Below are positions 27,055 to 36,707 of a DNA stretch of 64,000 bases, piece after piece. The stretch is taken from contig JAGCVK010000049.1 of the NCBI GenBank assembly GCA_017962415.1, forward strand, positions 1 to 64,000, given 5' to 3'. The notes beneath the pieces were generated by a model. The model worked only from the letters and a program-made list of their open reading frames with translations. It ran no database searches and was not told the DNA's origin. The position numbers and the translations under genes are program-made. How positions within the stretch are numbered: the stretch's first letter is position 1; each line of letters begins with the position of its first letter. This DNA comes from Treponema sp. (GTDB lineage Bacteria; Spirochaetota; Spirochaetia; Treponematales; Treponemataceae).

Positions 27055-29659
27055 AGCAAAACGTATTATTATGGTTCTGGCACAAGATGAAGCCAGAAAA
27101 CTCGGAAGTTCTCAACTTTTGCCCGAGCACGTTCTTCTTGCGATGTTAAAATCTAAAGACGGGCTTGGCTATTCTGCAATTTCTGAGCTTGGCCTTGATG
27201 CTGCAAAGCTCGAAGCGCAAATTGAAACTTTTTTTAGAGATGATATTCATAATCCAACGCTTGATTCAATTCCCAAAAGCCGCCGTTATCAGTTTTTGAT
27301 TGATATTGCAGATATTGAATCGTCGGCTTTGCATAATAATTACATTGGAACAGAACATCTTTTGCTTGCTGCAATTCGTGATGAAGGAAGTGTTACTGCA
27401 AAGTTTTTTTCTTCCGAAGGCTTTACAATTATGGACGCCCGTTTTACAGTTATGGAACTTCAGTCTGAAGGTTCTTCTTCAATTCGTCAGCAAAGTGCAG
27501 AAAATCTTGTTGATTCCGTTTTTAGAAGCATTTTAAATGATGATGCTGGTGGCGGGCTTTTTGGCGTTTTTGATGATAAAAAATCTGAAAAAAAACAGCC
27601 TTCCGATAAATCAAATTCTTCGCAAAAACAGTCGTTCCTTTCTGAATACAGTCGCGACCTTACAAAACTTGCGCGCGAAAATAAAGATGATCCGGTTGTT
27701 GGCCGTGACAAGGAAATTCACCGCGTAATTCAGATTCTTTCGCGCCGAACAAAAAATAATCCGGTTCTTACTGGAGAGCCTGGCGTTGGAAAAACTGCCA
27801 TTGTAGAAGGACTCGCACAGCATATAGCCGCGGGTAAAGTTCCCGAAGGCCTTATGAAAAAACGCATTCTTTCGCTTGATCTTGCGGCAATGGTTGCCGG
27901 AACTAAATACCGCGGCGAATTTGAAGAGCGTATGAAAAAGATGATGAAGGAACTTCAGGAAAACAAAGACATCATTTTGTTTATTGATGAACTTCACACA
28001 ATTATTGGCGCCGGCGGCCCGGAAGGTACAATGGACGCTTCAAACATTATGAAGCCAGCCCTTTCTCGCGGCGAGATTCAAATTATTGGTGCAACAACAA
28101 CAAAAGAATATACTCGCCATATTGAAAAAGACCTTGCTTTAGAGCGTCGCTTTCAGGTTGTAAAAGTGGAAGAGCCTGGCGACAAGGAAACCGAAGAAAT
28201 TTTAAACGGAATTAAAGTTAAATACGAAAATTATCATCGTGTGCTTTATGAAGACGGTGTTGTGCAAGCAATTGTAAAACTTAGCCGCCGCTACATTCCA
28301 GAAAAAGTTTTGCCGGATAAAGCAATTGATATTTTGGACGAAGCCGGCGCTGCAAAAAAGATTCAGGAAGAAGCGCGCCCAAGCGAACTAGCCGAACTTG
28401 AGCAGAATATCAGCCAATTAATTGAAGAAAAAACAGCTCTCGTAAAAAATCAGGATTATGAAAGTGCAGCTTTAGTTCGCGACAAAGTGATTGACCTTAA
28501 GCGCCGCCTGAATGTTTACAGCGACCTTTGGAAAAAAAGCGGAAATACAGGAACAAAGCGCGTTACTGTTTCTGATGTAGAACACATAATAAGCGAGATG
28601 ACAGGCGTTCCTGTTGAACGGCTTTCTTCTTCAGAATCAGAGCGAATTGTACATATGGAAGATGAACTTCATAATTCTGTAATCGGGCAGAATAGCGCGG
28701 TAAGCGTAATAAGCGGAGCAATTCGCCGTGCGCGCGCAGGTATTTCTTCTCCAAAACACCCGGTTGGCTCTTTTATCTTTTTGGGGCCAACCGGTGTTGG
28801 AAAAACTCAGCTTGCAAAAGCGCTTGCAAAATATCTTTTTGGAAGCGAAGAATCTTTGATTAGAATTGATATGTCGGATTATATGGAAAAACATACGGCC
28901 AGCCGCTTAGTTGGAGCGCCACCTGGATACGTTGGTTATGAAGAAGGCGGTGTTCTTACAGAAAAAGTTCGCCGCCACCCATATTCAGTTGTTTTGCTCG
29001 ACGAAATTGAAAAAGCACACCCAGACATTTTCAACCTGCTTTTGCAGCTGCTCGAAGAAGGCGAACTTTCTGATAATCTTGGCCATACAGTTAATTTTAG
29101 AAATACTGTAATTATTATGACAAGCAATGCAGGTGCTCGTCAGATTACAAATGAGGGCCGCGTTGGTTTTGGAACTCGCGACGGTGTTATGCCTTACGAA
29201 GAAATCAAAGCCGGCGCTATGAATGAACTTAAAAAACTTTTGAGCCCAGAGCTTATCAATCGAATTGATGATGTTATTGTTTTTGATGCACTTTCCAAAA
29301 AAGAAGTTTCAAAGATTTTGGACATTCAGCTTGCAGAACTTGGCGAGCGACTCGCTGAAAAAGGACTTTGTATCAATTTAAAGCCAAAAGCTAAAGAATA
29401 TTTAATTGATAACGGTTATAATCCTGCAATGGGAGCGCGCCCAATGAAGCGTCTTCTTAGAAAAGAAATTGAAGATCCGCTTTCAATGGAGCTGCTTTCA
29501 AATGTCGGAAAAGATTTTAATACAGTTACAATTGAATGCAACAGCGGAAAAATCAAAGTCAAACTGGAAAAAATCGATTGCAATACGGAAAATCAAAAAA
29601 ATGATAAAGATAATCCGATTGTTGAGCCAGTTAAAAACTCCCGCCATTCTCGCGTTTAA
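27035..29659 (+). CDS. clpC: ATP-dependent Clp protease ATPase subunit ClpC
   Basis: A two-ring AAA+ unfoldase of 874 residues that feeds substrates to ClpP. It has the repeated N domain ([15 protein letters not shown]-like helices, EHLLLAAI), the first ATPase with [15 protein letters not shown] and [15 protein letters not shown], a middle segment with a UVR motif ([19 protein letters not shown]) typical of ClpC, and the second ATPase with [15 protein letters not shown] and the GYVGYEEGG pore region. The start is ATG 27035 behind GAGG; it overlaps mcsB by 20 bases. Downstream of mcsA-mcsB it mirrors the firmicute operon, but without the CtsR repressor gene. Confidence 0.95.
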   Translation: MKNLSPRAKRIIMVLAQDEARKLGSSQLLPEHVLLAMLKSKDGLGYSAISELGLDAAKLEAQIETFFRDDIHNPTLDSIPKSRRYQFLIDIADIESSALHNNYIGTEHLLLAAIRDEGSVTAKFFSSEGFTIMDARFTVMELQSEGSSSIRQQSAENLVDSVFRSILNDDAGGGLFGVFDDKKSEKKQPSDKSNSSQKQSFLSEYSRDLTKLARENKDDPVVGRDKEIHRVIQILSRRTKNNPVLTGEPGVGKTAIVEGLAQHIAAGKVPEGLMKKRILSLDLAAMVAGTKYRGEFEERMKKMMKELQENKDIILFIDELHTIIGAGGPEGTMDASNIMKPALSRGEIQIIGATTTKEYTRHIEKDLALERRFQVVKVEEPGDKETEEILNGIKVKYENYHRVLYEDGVVQAIVKLSRRYIPEKVLPDKAIDILDEAGAAKKIQEEARPSELAELEQNISQLIEEKTALVKNQDYESAALVRDKVIDLKRRLNVYSDLWKKSGNTGTKRVTVSDVEHIISEMTGVPVERLSSSESERIVHMEDELHNSVIGQNSAVSVISGAIRRARAGISSPKHPVGSFIFLGPTGVGKTQLAKALAKYLFGSEESLIRIDMSDYMEKHTASRLVGAPPGYVGYEEGGVLTEKVRRHPYSVVLLDEIEKAHPDIFNLLLQLLEEGELSDNLGHTVNFRNTVIIMTSNAGARQITNEGRVGFGTRDGVMPYEEIKAGAMNELKKLLSPELINRIDDVIVFDALSKKEVSKILDIQLAELGERLAEKGLCINLKPKAKEYLIDNGYNPAMGARPMKRLLRKEIEDPLSMELLSNVGKDFNTVTIECNSGKIKVKLEKIDCNTENQKNDKDNPIVEPVKNSRHSRV

Positions 29660-29668
29660 GGATTTTTT

Positions 29669-30658
29669 ATGAAACGTAAAATTGTGTTTTGTTTTGCTGC
29701 TTTTTTTTGCAGCTTTTTGATTTTTGCTGAAGGTGAAAACTTAAAAATTCGTGTTGGTTTATTAAACGGGCCAACTTGCATTCCTTCGGCTTATTTAATG
29801 GAAAACACAAAATCAGTTTCAAAAGATGATTTTTCTGCTGAGCTGGAGTTTCAAAAATTTGCAGATCCGCAAGCGCTTTTGCCAAAGTTAATCAAAAAAG
29901 AAATTGATATTGGTTTTATGCCGCTTAATGTTGCAGCAAAAGTTTATAATTCGGGAAATAAGTCGCTTGTTTGTGTTGCAGTAACCGGGCTTGGAAATCT
30001 TAGTCTTATTACAAATGATTCTCAAATTCAAAGATTTTCTGATTTAAAAGGCAAAACTGTTTATGTTGCAGGGCAGGGCGCAACTCCAGAATATCTGCTA
30101 AAATATCTTTTGCAAGAAAACAAAATCTCTTATGGCGAAAAAGGCGACGTAAAACTTGATTTTTCGATTCCAACGGCGCAACTTGCTTCTCAATTAATTT
30201 CGGGAAAAATCCAATATGCTGTAATGCCAGAGCCTTTTGTTACAATTGCAAAATTGAAGTCTGAAAATCAGTTTTATATTCTTGATCTTCAAAAAGAATA
30301 TCTTGAACTTTCGGGTGCAAAAAATATTTATCCGCTTTCGGTAATGGTTGTTCGCGCAGATTTTGCAAAACAAAATCCACAGCTTTTAGAAGTTTTTCTT
30401 AGCGAGTTTGAAAAATCAGTTGCGTGGACAGTTGAAAATCCTGTTTTGGCGGGCGAACTTTCACAAAAATTTGAGCTTGGGCTTTCGGCTTTAGTTGTGG
30501 AAAAATCAATTCCGCTTTCAAATTATGTTTTTATTTTTGCAAAAGACGCAGAATCAGAAATTAAGGATTTGCTTTCGATTTTTATGAAAGGCGATAAGAA
30601 TTCAATCGGCGGAAAATTGCCGGATTCGGGATTCTATTATGACAAAAAAAAGTCTTAG
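29669..30658 (+). CDS. ABC transporter substrate-binding protein (NMT1/SsuA-like)
   Basis: A periplasmic binding protein of 329 residues with signal peptide MKRKIVFCFAAFFCSFLIFA. Features of the NMT1/THI5-like fold are LKIRVGLLNGPTCIPSAYLM, a KEIDIGFMPLNVAAKVYN segment and FSDLKGKTVYVAGQGATPEYLL. Related proteins bind sulfonates, nitrate, thiamine precursors or similar small molecules; the ligand cannot be read here. It follows clpC by 9 bases with AAGGA in the gap. Its end overlaps the permease gene by 20 bases. No ATPase gene is adjacent. Confidence 0.85.
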   Translation: MKRKIVFCFAAFFCSFLIFAEGENLKIRVGLLNGPTCIPSAYLMENTKSVSKDDFSAELEFQKFADPQALLPKLIKKEIDIGFMPLNVAAKVYNSGNKSLVCVAVTGLGNLSLITNDSQIQRFSDLKGKTVYVAGQGATPEYLLKYLLQENKISYGEKGDVKLDFSIPTAQLASQLISGKIQYAVMPEPFVTIAKLKSENQFYILDLQKEYLELSGAKNIYPLSVMVVRADFAKQNPQLLEVFLSEFEKSVAWTVENPVLAGELSQKFELGLSALVVEKSIPLSNYVFIFAKDAESEIKDLLSIFMKGDKNSIGGKLPDSGFYYDKKKS

Positions 30659-31400
30659 CACAATAATTTCGCCAGTTGTTTTTATTGCTGTTTGGTATGC
30701 GGCTGCCTTTGGAGTTGGCGCGCCGCTTATTTTGCCGTTTCCGCATAAAGTTTTGGCGAAGTTTTTATTTATGTGCAAAACTCAAATCTTTTGGCAAAGT
30801 TTTTGTCTTACTTTTTTTCGTGTGCTTTTTGCTTTTTTGATTTCTTTTGCGCTTGGTTTTTTCATTGGCCTTTTTTCAGCTGATTTTCCGTGTTTTAAAG
30901 AGTTTTTAAGATTTCCGCTTTGTGTAATTCGCGTAACGCCTGTTGTTGCGCTGATTTTAGTTGCATTTTTTTGGTTTAAATCTGATTTTGTGCCGGTTTT
31001 TGCTGCGGTTTTAATGTCGCTTCCGGTGATGATTTTTTCTTGCGAAAAAGGTTTTGAAAAAAACGCTGAAAATCAGGAAAAACTTTTTAAGGCAAGTTGT
31101 TATGGTTTTACAGGATTTAAAGCGTTCCGATATTTGCGCTTGCCGTCTGCTTTACCTTCAATTACAGCCGGCTTGGAATCTGTTTTTGGCCTTTGCTGGA
31201 AAGTTGTTGCTGCCGGTGAAGTTTTAAGTCTTCCGCGCCGTTCAATTGGTTCTTTAATGCAAAAATCACAAGTGCATTTGGAAACTGATGAGGTTTTGGC
31301 ATTAACTTTTGCTCTTGTTTTATTCAGCTGGATTTTTCAATTTTGCTTGAAAATTGCTCTTAGCAAAATCAGTAGTAAAAATCGCAGAAAGGCGCTATAA
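30639..31400 (+). CDS. ABC transporter permease (SsuC/TauC-like)
   Basis: An inner-membrane permease of 253 residues with about six helices and the BPD-type loop KASCYGFTGFKAFRYLRLPSALPSI-like segment near residues 155-180 (EAA motif with the G at FKAF..LPS). It pairs with the preceding binding protein, as their genes overlap. In this family an ATPase normally completes the set, yet the next gene is a phosphoribosyltransferase, so the ATPase must be encoded elsewhere or shared. The substrate is unknown. Confidence 0.83.
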   Translation: MTKKSLSTIISPVVFIAVWYAAAFGVGAPLILPFPHKVLAKFLFMCKTQIFWQSFCLTFFRVLFAFLISFALGFFIGLFSADFPCFKEFLRFPLCVIRVTPVVALILVAFFWFKSDFVPVFAAVLMSLPVMIFSCEKGFEKNAENQEKLFKASCYGFTGFKAFRYLRLPSALPSITAGLESVFGLCWKVVAAGEVLSLPRRSIGSLMQKSQVHLETDEVLALTFALVLFSWIFQFCLKIALSKISSKNRRKAL

Positions 31401-31401
31401 T
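31396..31401 (+). promoter_or_regulatory. Possible -10 box for the phosphoribosyltransferase gene
   Basis: A perfect TATAAT overlaps the permease stop codon, 26 bases before the next ATG. There is no convincing -35 box. The next gene also has its own GAGG site, so separate transcription is plausible. Confidence 0.35.
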
Positions 31402-31426
31402 TAATTGTTATACAATGAGGTTTTAA

Positions 31427-32044
31427 ATGATTAAAGAATTTGTACCATATAATACGGTACGCAATGATGCACTAAAACTCGCTTACAAAATTCACAAGGA
31501 CGGTTTTATTCCAGATGTAATTTACTGTTCTCTGCGTGGCGGAGCCTACATGGCAAACGTTATTAGTGAATATTTTAAGATTGTAAGCAAAAAGGAGAAG
31601 TTTCATCCTGTTTTGTATGCTGGCGTTGTAGCCCGTTCTTATTCTGATGTTGCGCAGCATACTAAAGTTTTTATTGACGGTTGGACTTATCCGCCTGAAA
31701 ATCTTCGGCCTGGAGATAAAATTCTTTTAGTTGATGATATTTTTGATTCAGGAAGAACAATCAATTCGCTGGTTGAAACGCTTATGAATAGCCGCGGTAT
31801 TCCTCGCGAAGATATTAAAGTTGTGGTTCACGATTACAAGTATTTTACTTATCAGGAAGAACAGCTTGCCATTCAGCCTGACTATTTTTGCCGAAAATTT
31901 GTAATCACAAAACCAGAAGAAAATCGCTGGATTCATTATATGAGCCACGAACTTGTTGGACTTTCTAGTGAAGAACTTGAAAAAAATTATTATTCACAGG
32001 ATCCGGAACTTAGAGATATTTTAGGTCCGTTCCTGGAATCTTAA
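31427..32044 (+). CDS. Purine-type phosphoribosyltransferase
   Basis: A cytosolic type I phosphoribosyltransferase of 205 residues. The PRPP-binding motif is ILLVDDIFDSGRT (about residues 98-110), and DVIYCSLRGGAYMANVIS carries the N-terminal phosphate loop. The C-terminal ENRWIHYMSHE, an aromatic base-stacking segment, resembles xanthine/hypoxanthine-guanine enzymes of the Gpt group. It probably salvages guanine, xanthine or hypoxanthine, which would link to purA and guaB elsewhere in this window. Specificity cannot be decided by eye. GAGG lies 8 bases upstream of the ATG. Confidence 0.8.
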   Translation: MIKEFVPYNTVRNDALKLAYKIHKDGFIPDVIYCSLRGGAYMANVISEYFKIVSKKEKFHPVLYAGVVARSYSDVAQHTKVFIDGWTYPPENLRPGDKILLVDDIFDSGRTINSLVETLMNSRGIPREDIKVVVHDYKYFTYQEEQLAIQPDYFCRKFVITKPEENRWIHYMSHELVGLSSEELEKNYYSQDPELRDILGPFLES

Positions 32045-32059
32045 ATCACAGGATAAAAT

Positions 32060-34156
32060 ATGAATAAAAAGTTTCTGACGGTATTGCTTTTATTATCATT
32101 CTTTGTTCCGCTTGTTGCCGAAATTAATATGCTCAGCCCAGTTGAAGGTGAATGGGCTAACCGGCAAATGCTTGTAATTGATAATAATGCCGACGGAGAC
32201 TTTTTTTATTCTATTGACGGCGAAGATCCTGAAACTTTTGGTTTTGCTTATGACGGGCCTGTTCTTCTTGATGTTACTGGCGAAGTAAAACTAAAAGTTA
32301 CGCACATAAGCCGCGACGGTAAAAAAGAAAATCAAAGTGTTTCTTTTACTGTTCGGCCAGACGATGCTTCTAAAACTAATTACAAAAATTTTGTACAAAC
32401 TTTTTATGATGCCGGAATTATAAATTATAGTGCCGGCTCTGAGCTTGTAATTCCAAAAGAACTTTCGTTTTATCTTGGGCTTCCACCGGAAAATTATATG
32501 GCGGCGCGAACGCTTCGCCTTTCAGAAAGCAGCGTGCTTTCGCGCTACATTCCTTGCACAGTTTTGGACGGCGCCCGCAGCTTAAAATATCGTTTTATTA
32601 TAAAAACATTCCCGCAAACAGCTGGTGCTCATGTTCGCTCTGATGTTCCTTTTGAAATTACTGATTGGGAAACAATAACTTTTACTGATATAAATCTGAT
32701 TTACAAAATTGATTCTGAATATTGGGGACTTCCAACAAAGCCTGTAAAAATTGACCGTTCGGTAAGTCATATGATTTCATGGCAAAATCTTGAATATGAG
32801 CCTTCAAATCCGGTTGAGTTTTTTGTGCTTCCACCGCGCCCAAAAATTGAAAAAGAGGAAACTCCTGAGGGAAGCTTTTCTTATTCAGTTTTAAACGAGC
32901 GTTCTTACAGTCTTAGCATTCAAAATCAAAATGACGGTTCGTATTCCGAGCTTTTTCAAACAGTTGGAGTTGATGCTTTTTACGGCGATTTTGCCGAAGG
33001 AAAACTTACAATCGGAGTTTTTGCAAATTCTGTTTATCAGGGAAGTTTTGATATTGATTACAATATTGATAAACGGCCGGCGCAGCTTCCTGTTGTAAAA
33101 TCAAATGCTCAAGGATTTTGCTCAAGGAATCCTGTTGATGTAAAAATTTCAGTTCCTCGCGGTTCTGAATTGTATGTTGCTTTAAGCGAGCCTTTGACTC
33201 TCGAGCCAAAAGAAGTAAATTATTCTGCTGACGACAGAATTTTTAAATCAGTTTCTACTGGCGAATATAAAAAAGTGAAGGGCGAAAATTTTGCAATCCG
33301 ATGGGGTCAAAACGGAATCAAACCTGTTTATTATAAAGTTTCTGCTTATTCTAAGCGCGATGATAATTTTAGCAATTCTGTTGAGTTTGCAGTAATTATT
33401 GATCAGTCAAATTATTATTTTGATTCTTTGGCTGATTCTGCTGTTGCTGACGGAACGCTTACAAATCCTTTTACAGATTTTTCTCAAATTGAAATGCTTT
33501 TGAAAAATCAGCGTGCTGTAAAACTTTGTGTAAAAGGCGAATTGCAAATCAACGAGCGTTTTAATATTTCTTCTAATTTTGAAATTATAAATGGCGGAAA
33601 TGCAAAAATCAATTTTGGGCCAAATGGTTCTTTAGAATTTAAAGGCGCAACTTTTGAGATTTCTGATTGTCACATAAGCAATGTTTGTGATTCAACTGTT
33701 GAATCGATTGTGCCTTTTATAAAACTTGAAAATTCTGTTCTTACTATGAAAAATTGCGTTATCGACGCTCAATTTTCGAAAAATGGAACTGTAATTGATT
33801 CTTACAATTCGATTCTCAATATTTCAGATACAATTGCTTCTTCGAGCGCGGTTACTTATGTTTCGTTTATTTCGGCTGTAAAGTCGCGAATGACAATAAA
33901 TTCTTGTTCGCTTTCTTCAAATGCCGAAACCTGCGTTGTGATTTCTGCTGATAACGGAAACATAAATGCAAAGCGAAATGAATTTTTGATTAATGGCGGA
34001 AGCGGAAGAATTGCAGAATTGTTTTCTGTAAAGGCTTTGTTTGTTGAAAATACATTTAAAGCGCGGCTTTCTGATTCTTCTAATAAAAATCAGCCGATTT
34101 ATTTTGATAAAGCAACAAAACTCACGGATTCTAAAAATGAACGAAGCGGTTTCTGA
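32060..34156 (+). CDS. Secreted protein with Ig-like N-terminus and beta-helix-like C-terminus
   Basis: A protein of 698 residues with signal peptide MNKKFLTVLLLLSFFVPLVA. The N-terminal part holds a chitobiase/FN3-like module (FFYSIDGEDPETFGFAYDGP, then VKLKVTHISRDGKKE). A middle beta-rich part follows. From about residue 470 repeated short strands suggest a right-handed beta-helix (FEISDCHISNV, LTMKNCVIDAQ, LNISDTIA, MTINSCSLSS). It is probably exposed in the periplasm or at the surface. The specific function is not recognised. It starts 15 bases after the phosphoribosyltransferase stop, with AGGA upstream, and overlaps rnhB by 20 bases. Confidence 0.72.
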   Translation: MNKKFLTVLLLLSFFVPLVAEINMLSPVEGEWANRQMLVIDNNADGDFFYSIDGEDPETFGFAYDGPVLLDVTGEVKLKVTHISRDGKKENQSVSFTVRPDDASKTNYKNFVQTFYDAGIINYSAGSELVIPKELSFYLGLPPENYMAARTLRLSESSVLSRYIPCTVLDGARSLKYRFIIKTFPQTAGAHVRSDVPFEITDWETITFTDINLIYKIDSEYWGLPTKPVKIDRSVSHMISWQNLEYEPSNPVEFFVLPPRPKIEKEETPEGSFSYSVLNERSYSLSIQNQNDGSYSELFQTVGVDAFYGDFAEGKLTIGVFANSVYQGSFDIDYNIDKRPAQLPVVKSNAQGFCSRNPVDVKISVPRGSELYVALSEPLTLEPKEVNYSADDRIFKSVSTGEYKKVKGENFAIRWGQNGIKPVYYKVSAYSKRDDNFSNSVEFAVIIDQSNYYFDSLADSAVADGTLTNPFTDFSQIEMLLKNQRAVKLCVKGELQINERFNISSNFEIINGGNAKINFGPNGSLEFKGATFEISDCHISNVCDSTVESIVPFIKLENSVLTMKNCVIDAQFSKNGTVIDSYNSILNISDTIASSSAVTYVSFISAVKSRMTINSCSLSSNAETCVVISADNGNINAKRNEFLINGGSGRIAELFSVKALFVENTFKARLSDSSNKNQPIYFDKATKLTDSKNERSGF

Positions 34157-34787
34157 TTCTTTGATTTTTTCTGTTGGTTTTGATGAAGCGGGGCGCGGGC
34201 CTTTGGCAGGTCCGGTTAGCGCAGCTGCGGTAATTTTACCTTTTGATTTTCCTTTTGAAATTTTAAATGATTCAAAAAAACTTTCGGAAAAAAAACGCGA
34301 GGCTGCCGAAGTTATAATCAAAGAAAAAGCGTGTTTTGGAATTGCCCTTGTGGATCATAAAACAATTGACGAAATTAATATTTTGCAGGCAAGTATGCTT
34401 GCAATGAAAAATGCATTTTTGCAGTTGCAGAAAAACTTTGTTCCATGGCTTAAGCAAAACGGTTTTTTGGGCGGCCAGGAAATTGGCGCAGATTTTGGAG
34501 AACTGGTTTTTGGTCGTTTTTGTTTACGCGGAATTGTGGACGGAACTAAATGCCCTGATGTTGCGATTGAATGCCGGTGTGAGCCGAAAGCCGATTCAAA
34601 ATATCCAGAAGTTATGGCGGCAAGTATTCTTGCAAAAACTTGCCGAGACCGCTTAATGCTTGAAATGGATAAAAAATATCCTGATTATGGTTATGCAAAG
34701 CATAAAGGTTATCCAACAAAAGCTCACCGCGATATTTGTCACCGGCTCGGGCCTTCACCGATACAGCGGCTAACTTTTAAGTATTAG
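34137..34787 (+). CDS. rnhB: Ribonuclease HII
   Basis: Removes ribonucleotides and RNA primers from DNA. Read from ATG 34137 it has 216 residues. The signature GFDEAGRGPLAGPV gives the first catalytic Asp-Glu pair, DSKKLSEKKRE the next motif, and YPEVMAASILAKTCRDR with DYGYAKHKGYPT the C-terminal motifs. A longer frame opens at 34041, but that part is the upstream gene in another frame. It overlaps the preceding gene by 20 bases. Its TAG stop shares bases with the stop of the convergent MATE gene. Confidence 0.94.
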   Translation: MNEAVSDSLIFSVGFDEAGRGPLAGPVSAAAVILPFDFPFEILNDSKKLSEKKREAAEVIIKEKACFGIALVDHKTIDEINILQASMLAMKNAFLQLQKNFVPWLKQNGFLGGQEIGADFGELVFGRFCLRGIVDGTKCPDVAIECRCEPKADSKYPEVMAASILAKTCRDRLMLEMDKKYPDYGYAKHKGYPTKAHRDICHRLGPSPIQRLTFKY

Positions 34788-36148
34788 TTTTCTGAATCAG
34801 AAATATCTCTTGTAATATTGTTAAGCCAGCCTTTTTTAAGATAATGGCGAATCACAAAAGGCATTTTTTCAAATTCATCGAGATACAAAACAAAATAAAC
34901 CCATAGTGGTGGAAGTTTAAATACAAAAGCGGCAAGCAATCCCAAAGGAACTGAAACACACCACATATTTATACTGTCGGCAACAAAACCGAATTTTGAA
35001 TCTCCGCCAGCTCTAAAAATTCCGCAAATTAAAACCGTATTTACAGCTGCACCAATTAAAGAAACCGCATTAATAAAAAGCAAAACATTTCGGTAGTGTG
35101 CGGCGGTTTCGTTCAAATCAGCAATAAAAGGAAGCACCGGATAAAGACAGATAATCAAAATGGCGCCAAGTACACCCGAAAAAATCGTGATTCTTGCAAG
35201 CCGGCTCGCATTTCGTTCGGCAAGCTTAAGGTTTCCCGAGCCCATATATTTTCCAAGAACAATTGCTCCGCCGTAAGCCATTCCAAAACACAAAACGGCT
35301 CCAAGCTGGCGCACCGTGTTTACAACTGAGTTTGCAGCAACAATATCTTCTCCAAGATGCCCCATAATTACAGAGTACATAGAAAAGCCTGCGCCCCAAA
35401 CAAGTTCATTTCCAACTGCGGGAAGCGAAAATTTTATAAAATCATGGGTAAGAATTTTATTTCTTCTGAAAATGCAGGAAAGTGAAAAATGAACGTCCTT
35501 CTGGCGGTTTGCATAAATAAAGCAAATCATCATTTCGATAAAGCGCGCAATTGAAGTTGCAATTCCAACGCCTGTAATTCCCATTTTTGGAATACTAAAA
35601 AGCCCGAAAATAAAAACGGCGTTCAATCCGATATTCAAAAACAAACTTGTGGTTGAAGTGATTGTTACAATTTTTACGCGTTCAATACTTTTAAAGCCCG
35701 CCTGATACATCTGCGAAAAAGAAAGGCAAACGTAAGAAAAACTTGCAGCTCTCAAATATCGGCAGCCTTCTGCAATTAAAGCTTCATCTTTTGTGAAGAT
35801 TAACATTAAAATTCGCGGATAAATTGCTGCAATCAAGGCAACTAGAATTTCAACTGTGCAGCAGATTCTAAGTCCAATTCCCAAAAGGGTTTTTATTGAA
35901 TCTGTATCTTTTTTTCCCCAGTATTGTGCGCCAAGCATTACAAGTCCCGAAGAAAGACCGGTTGAAATCATAAAAAGTATGAATGCAATATTTTCTGCAA
36001 GTGAAGCTGCCGCAATTGCGGTTTGTCCAATGTAACCTAGCATAATTACGTCGGCAGAATTTACTGCAGAGGAAATAAGGTTTTGAATGGCCATCGGCTG
36101 AACTACATTCCGAAGGTCTTTGTAAAATGATTTTGCTTCTTGTGTCAT
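34784..36148 (-). CDS. MATE family multidrug/Na+ or H+ antiporter
   Basis: An inner-membrane efflux protein of 454 residues with the usual two sets of six helices. Typical stretches are NLISSAVNSADVIMLGYIG near the start, LVMLGAQYWGKKD after the second helix and IVLGKYMGSGNLKLAERNA, its counterpart in the second half. Export of drugs or metabolites is inferred from family. No Shine-Dalgarno sequence precedes the ATG at 36148; instead the leader carries two mutually exclusive hairpins (36160-36208). It lies downstream of the PUR-alpha gene on the same strand, 76 bases away, and its stop overlaps that of rnhB. Confidence 0.9.
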   Translation of the reverse strand: MTQEAKSFYKDLRNVVQPMAIQNLISSAVNSADVIMLGYIGQTAIAAASLAENIAFILFMISTGLSSGLVMLGAQYWGKKDTDSIKTLLGIGLRICCTVEILVALIAAIYPRILMLIFTKDEALIAEGCRYLRAASFSYVCLSFSQMYQAGFKSIERVKIVTITSTTSLFLNIGLNAVFIFGLFSIPKMGITGVGIATSIARFIEMMICFIYANRQKDVHFSLSCIFRRNKILTHDFIKFSLPAVGNELVWGAGFSMYSVIMGHLGEDIVAANSVVNTVRQLGAVLCFGMAYGGAIVLGKYMGSGNLKLAERNASRLARITIFSGVLGAILIICLYPVLPFIADLNETAAHYRNVLLFINAVSLIGAAVNTVLICGIFRAGGDSKFGFVADSINMWCVSVPLGLLAAFVFKLPPLWVYFVLYLDEFEKMPFVIRHYLKKGWLNNITRDISDSEN

Positions 36149-36159
36149 AGTTTTTTGTT

Positions 36160-36208
36160 AGAACGAACTTGTTTCGTTCTCTTGTTAAAAAAGAAGCCGA
36201 AACAAGTT
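36160..36208 (-). promoter_or_regulatory. Alternative hairpins ahead of the MATE gene
   Basis: AGAACGAA (36160-36167) pairs with TTCGTTCT (36173-36180) around a 5-base loop. Alternatively AACTTGTTTCG (36166-36176) pairs with CGAAACAAGTT (36198-36208). The two pairings share bases and cannot form together. They lie 12 bases before the MATE start codon, in the leader of the minus-strand message. This suggests conditional folding. Confidence 0.45.
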
Positions 36209-36224
36209 TTGTATGACGTTGTTT

Positions 36225-36635
36225 TTACTCAGAATCAGATTTTTTACTTACAATGTGAATTACTTTTCCGGTTCTTTTTATTCCGTCGTCTGCGCGTTTT
36301 TCTGATTTACCGTTTTTGTCTGATTTTACGCGGTAGATTTTTTTGCCGCTGCCATATTTTGCTTCTTTTTCAGCTTTCTTTTCTTTTGCGGCTTTCTGGC
36401 GCTGTTTGCGATCTTTTTCTACATAATCAAGAGATTTTTCGAGCCCCTGAAGGAACTTCTGCATATCTTCAGCAAAAATTGCAATTTGATGACGGTCTGC
36501 TTCAACACCGTCGCGGTTCTTGCTTTCTACAATCTGCAGAAAAACATCACCTGTGCGATTTTCTTTTACATTGAAAAAATATGAACGATTGTCAAGATAG
36601 ATTTGTGTTGTGAAAAGTTCTCCACGCGCTCCCAT
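36225..36635 (-). CDS. PUR-alpha-type nucleic-acid-binding protein (BpuR-like, DUF3276)
   Basis: A basic protein of 136 residues. Its N-terminal half (MGARGELFTTQIYLDNRSYFF is split here as MGARGELFTT and NRSYFFNVKENRTGDVFLQI) matches the PUR domain of Borrelia BpuR and Bacteroidetes DUF3276 proteins, which bind single-stranded DNA and RNA. The C-terminal half is Lys/Glu/Arg-rich and probably disordered. BpuR acts as a regulator in Borrelia and, as I recall, controls its own message. AGGAG lies 7 bases before the ATG. The leader of about 90 nt starts with a hairpin (36708-36726), which could be an autoregulatory site. Confidence 0.82.
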   Translation of the reverse strand: MGARGELFTTQIYLDNRSYFFNVKENRTGDVFLQIVESKNRDGVEADRHQIAIFAEDMQKFLQGLEKSLDYVEKDRKQRQKAAKEKKAEKEAKYGSGKKIYRVKSDKNGKSEKRADDGIKRTGKVIHIVSKKSDSE

Positions 36636-36707
36636 AAAAAAACTCCTTATAGCAAGGGAAAGCCCAAAAATAAACGTAAAGAACCTTCCCTAAAAATTTT
36701 AAAATAA

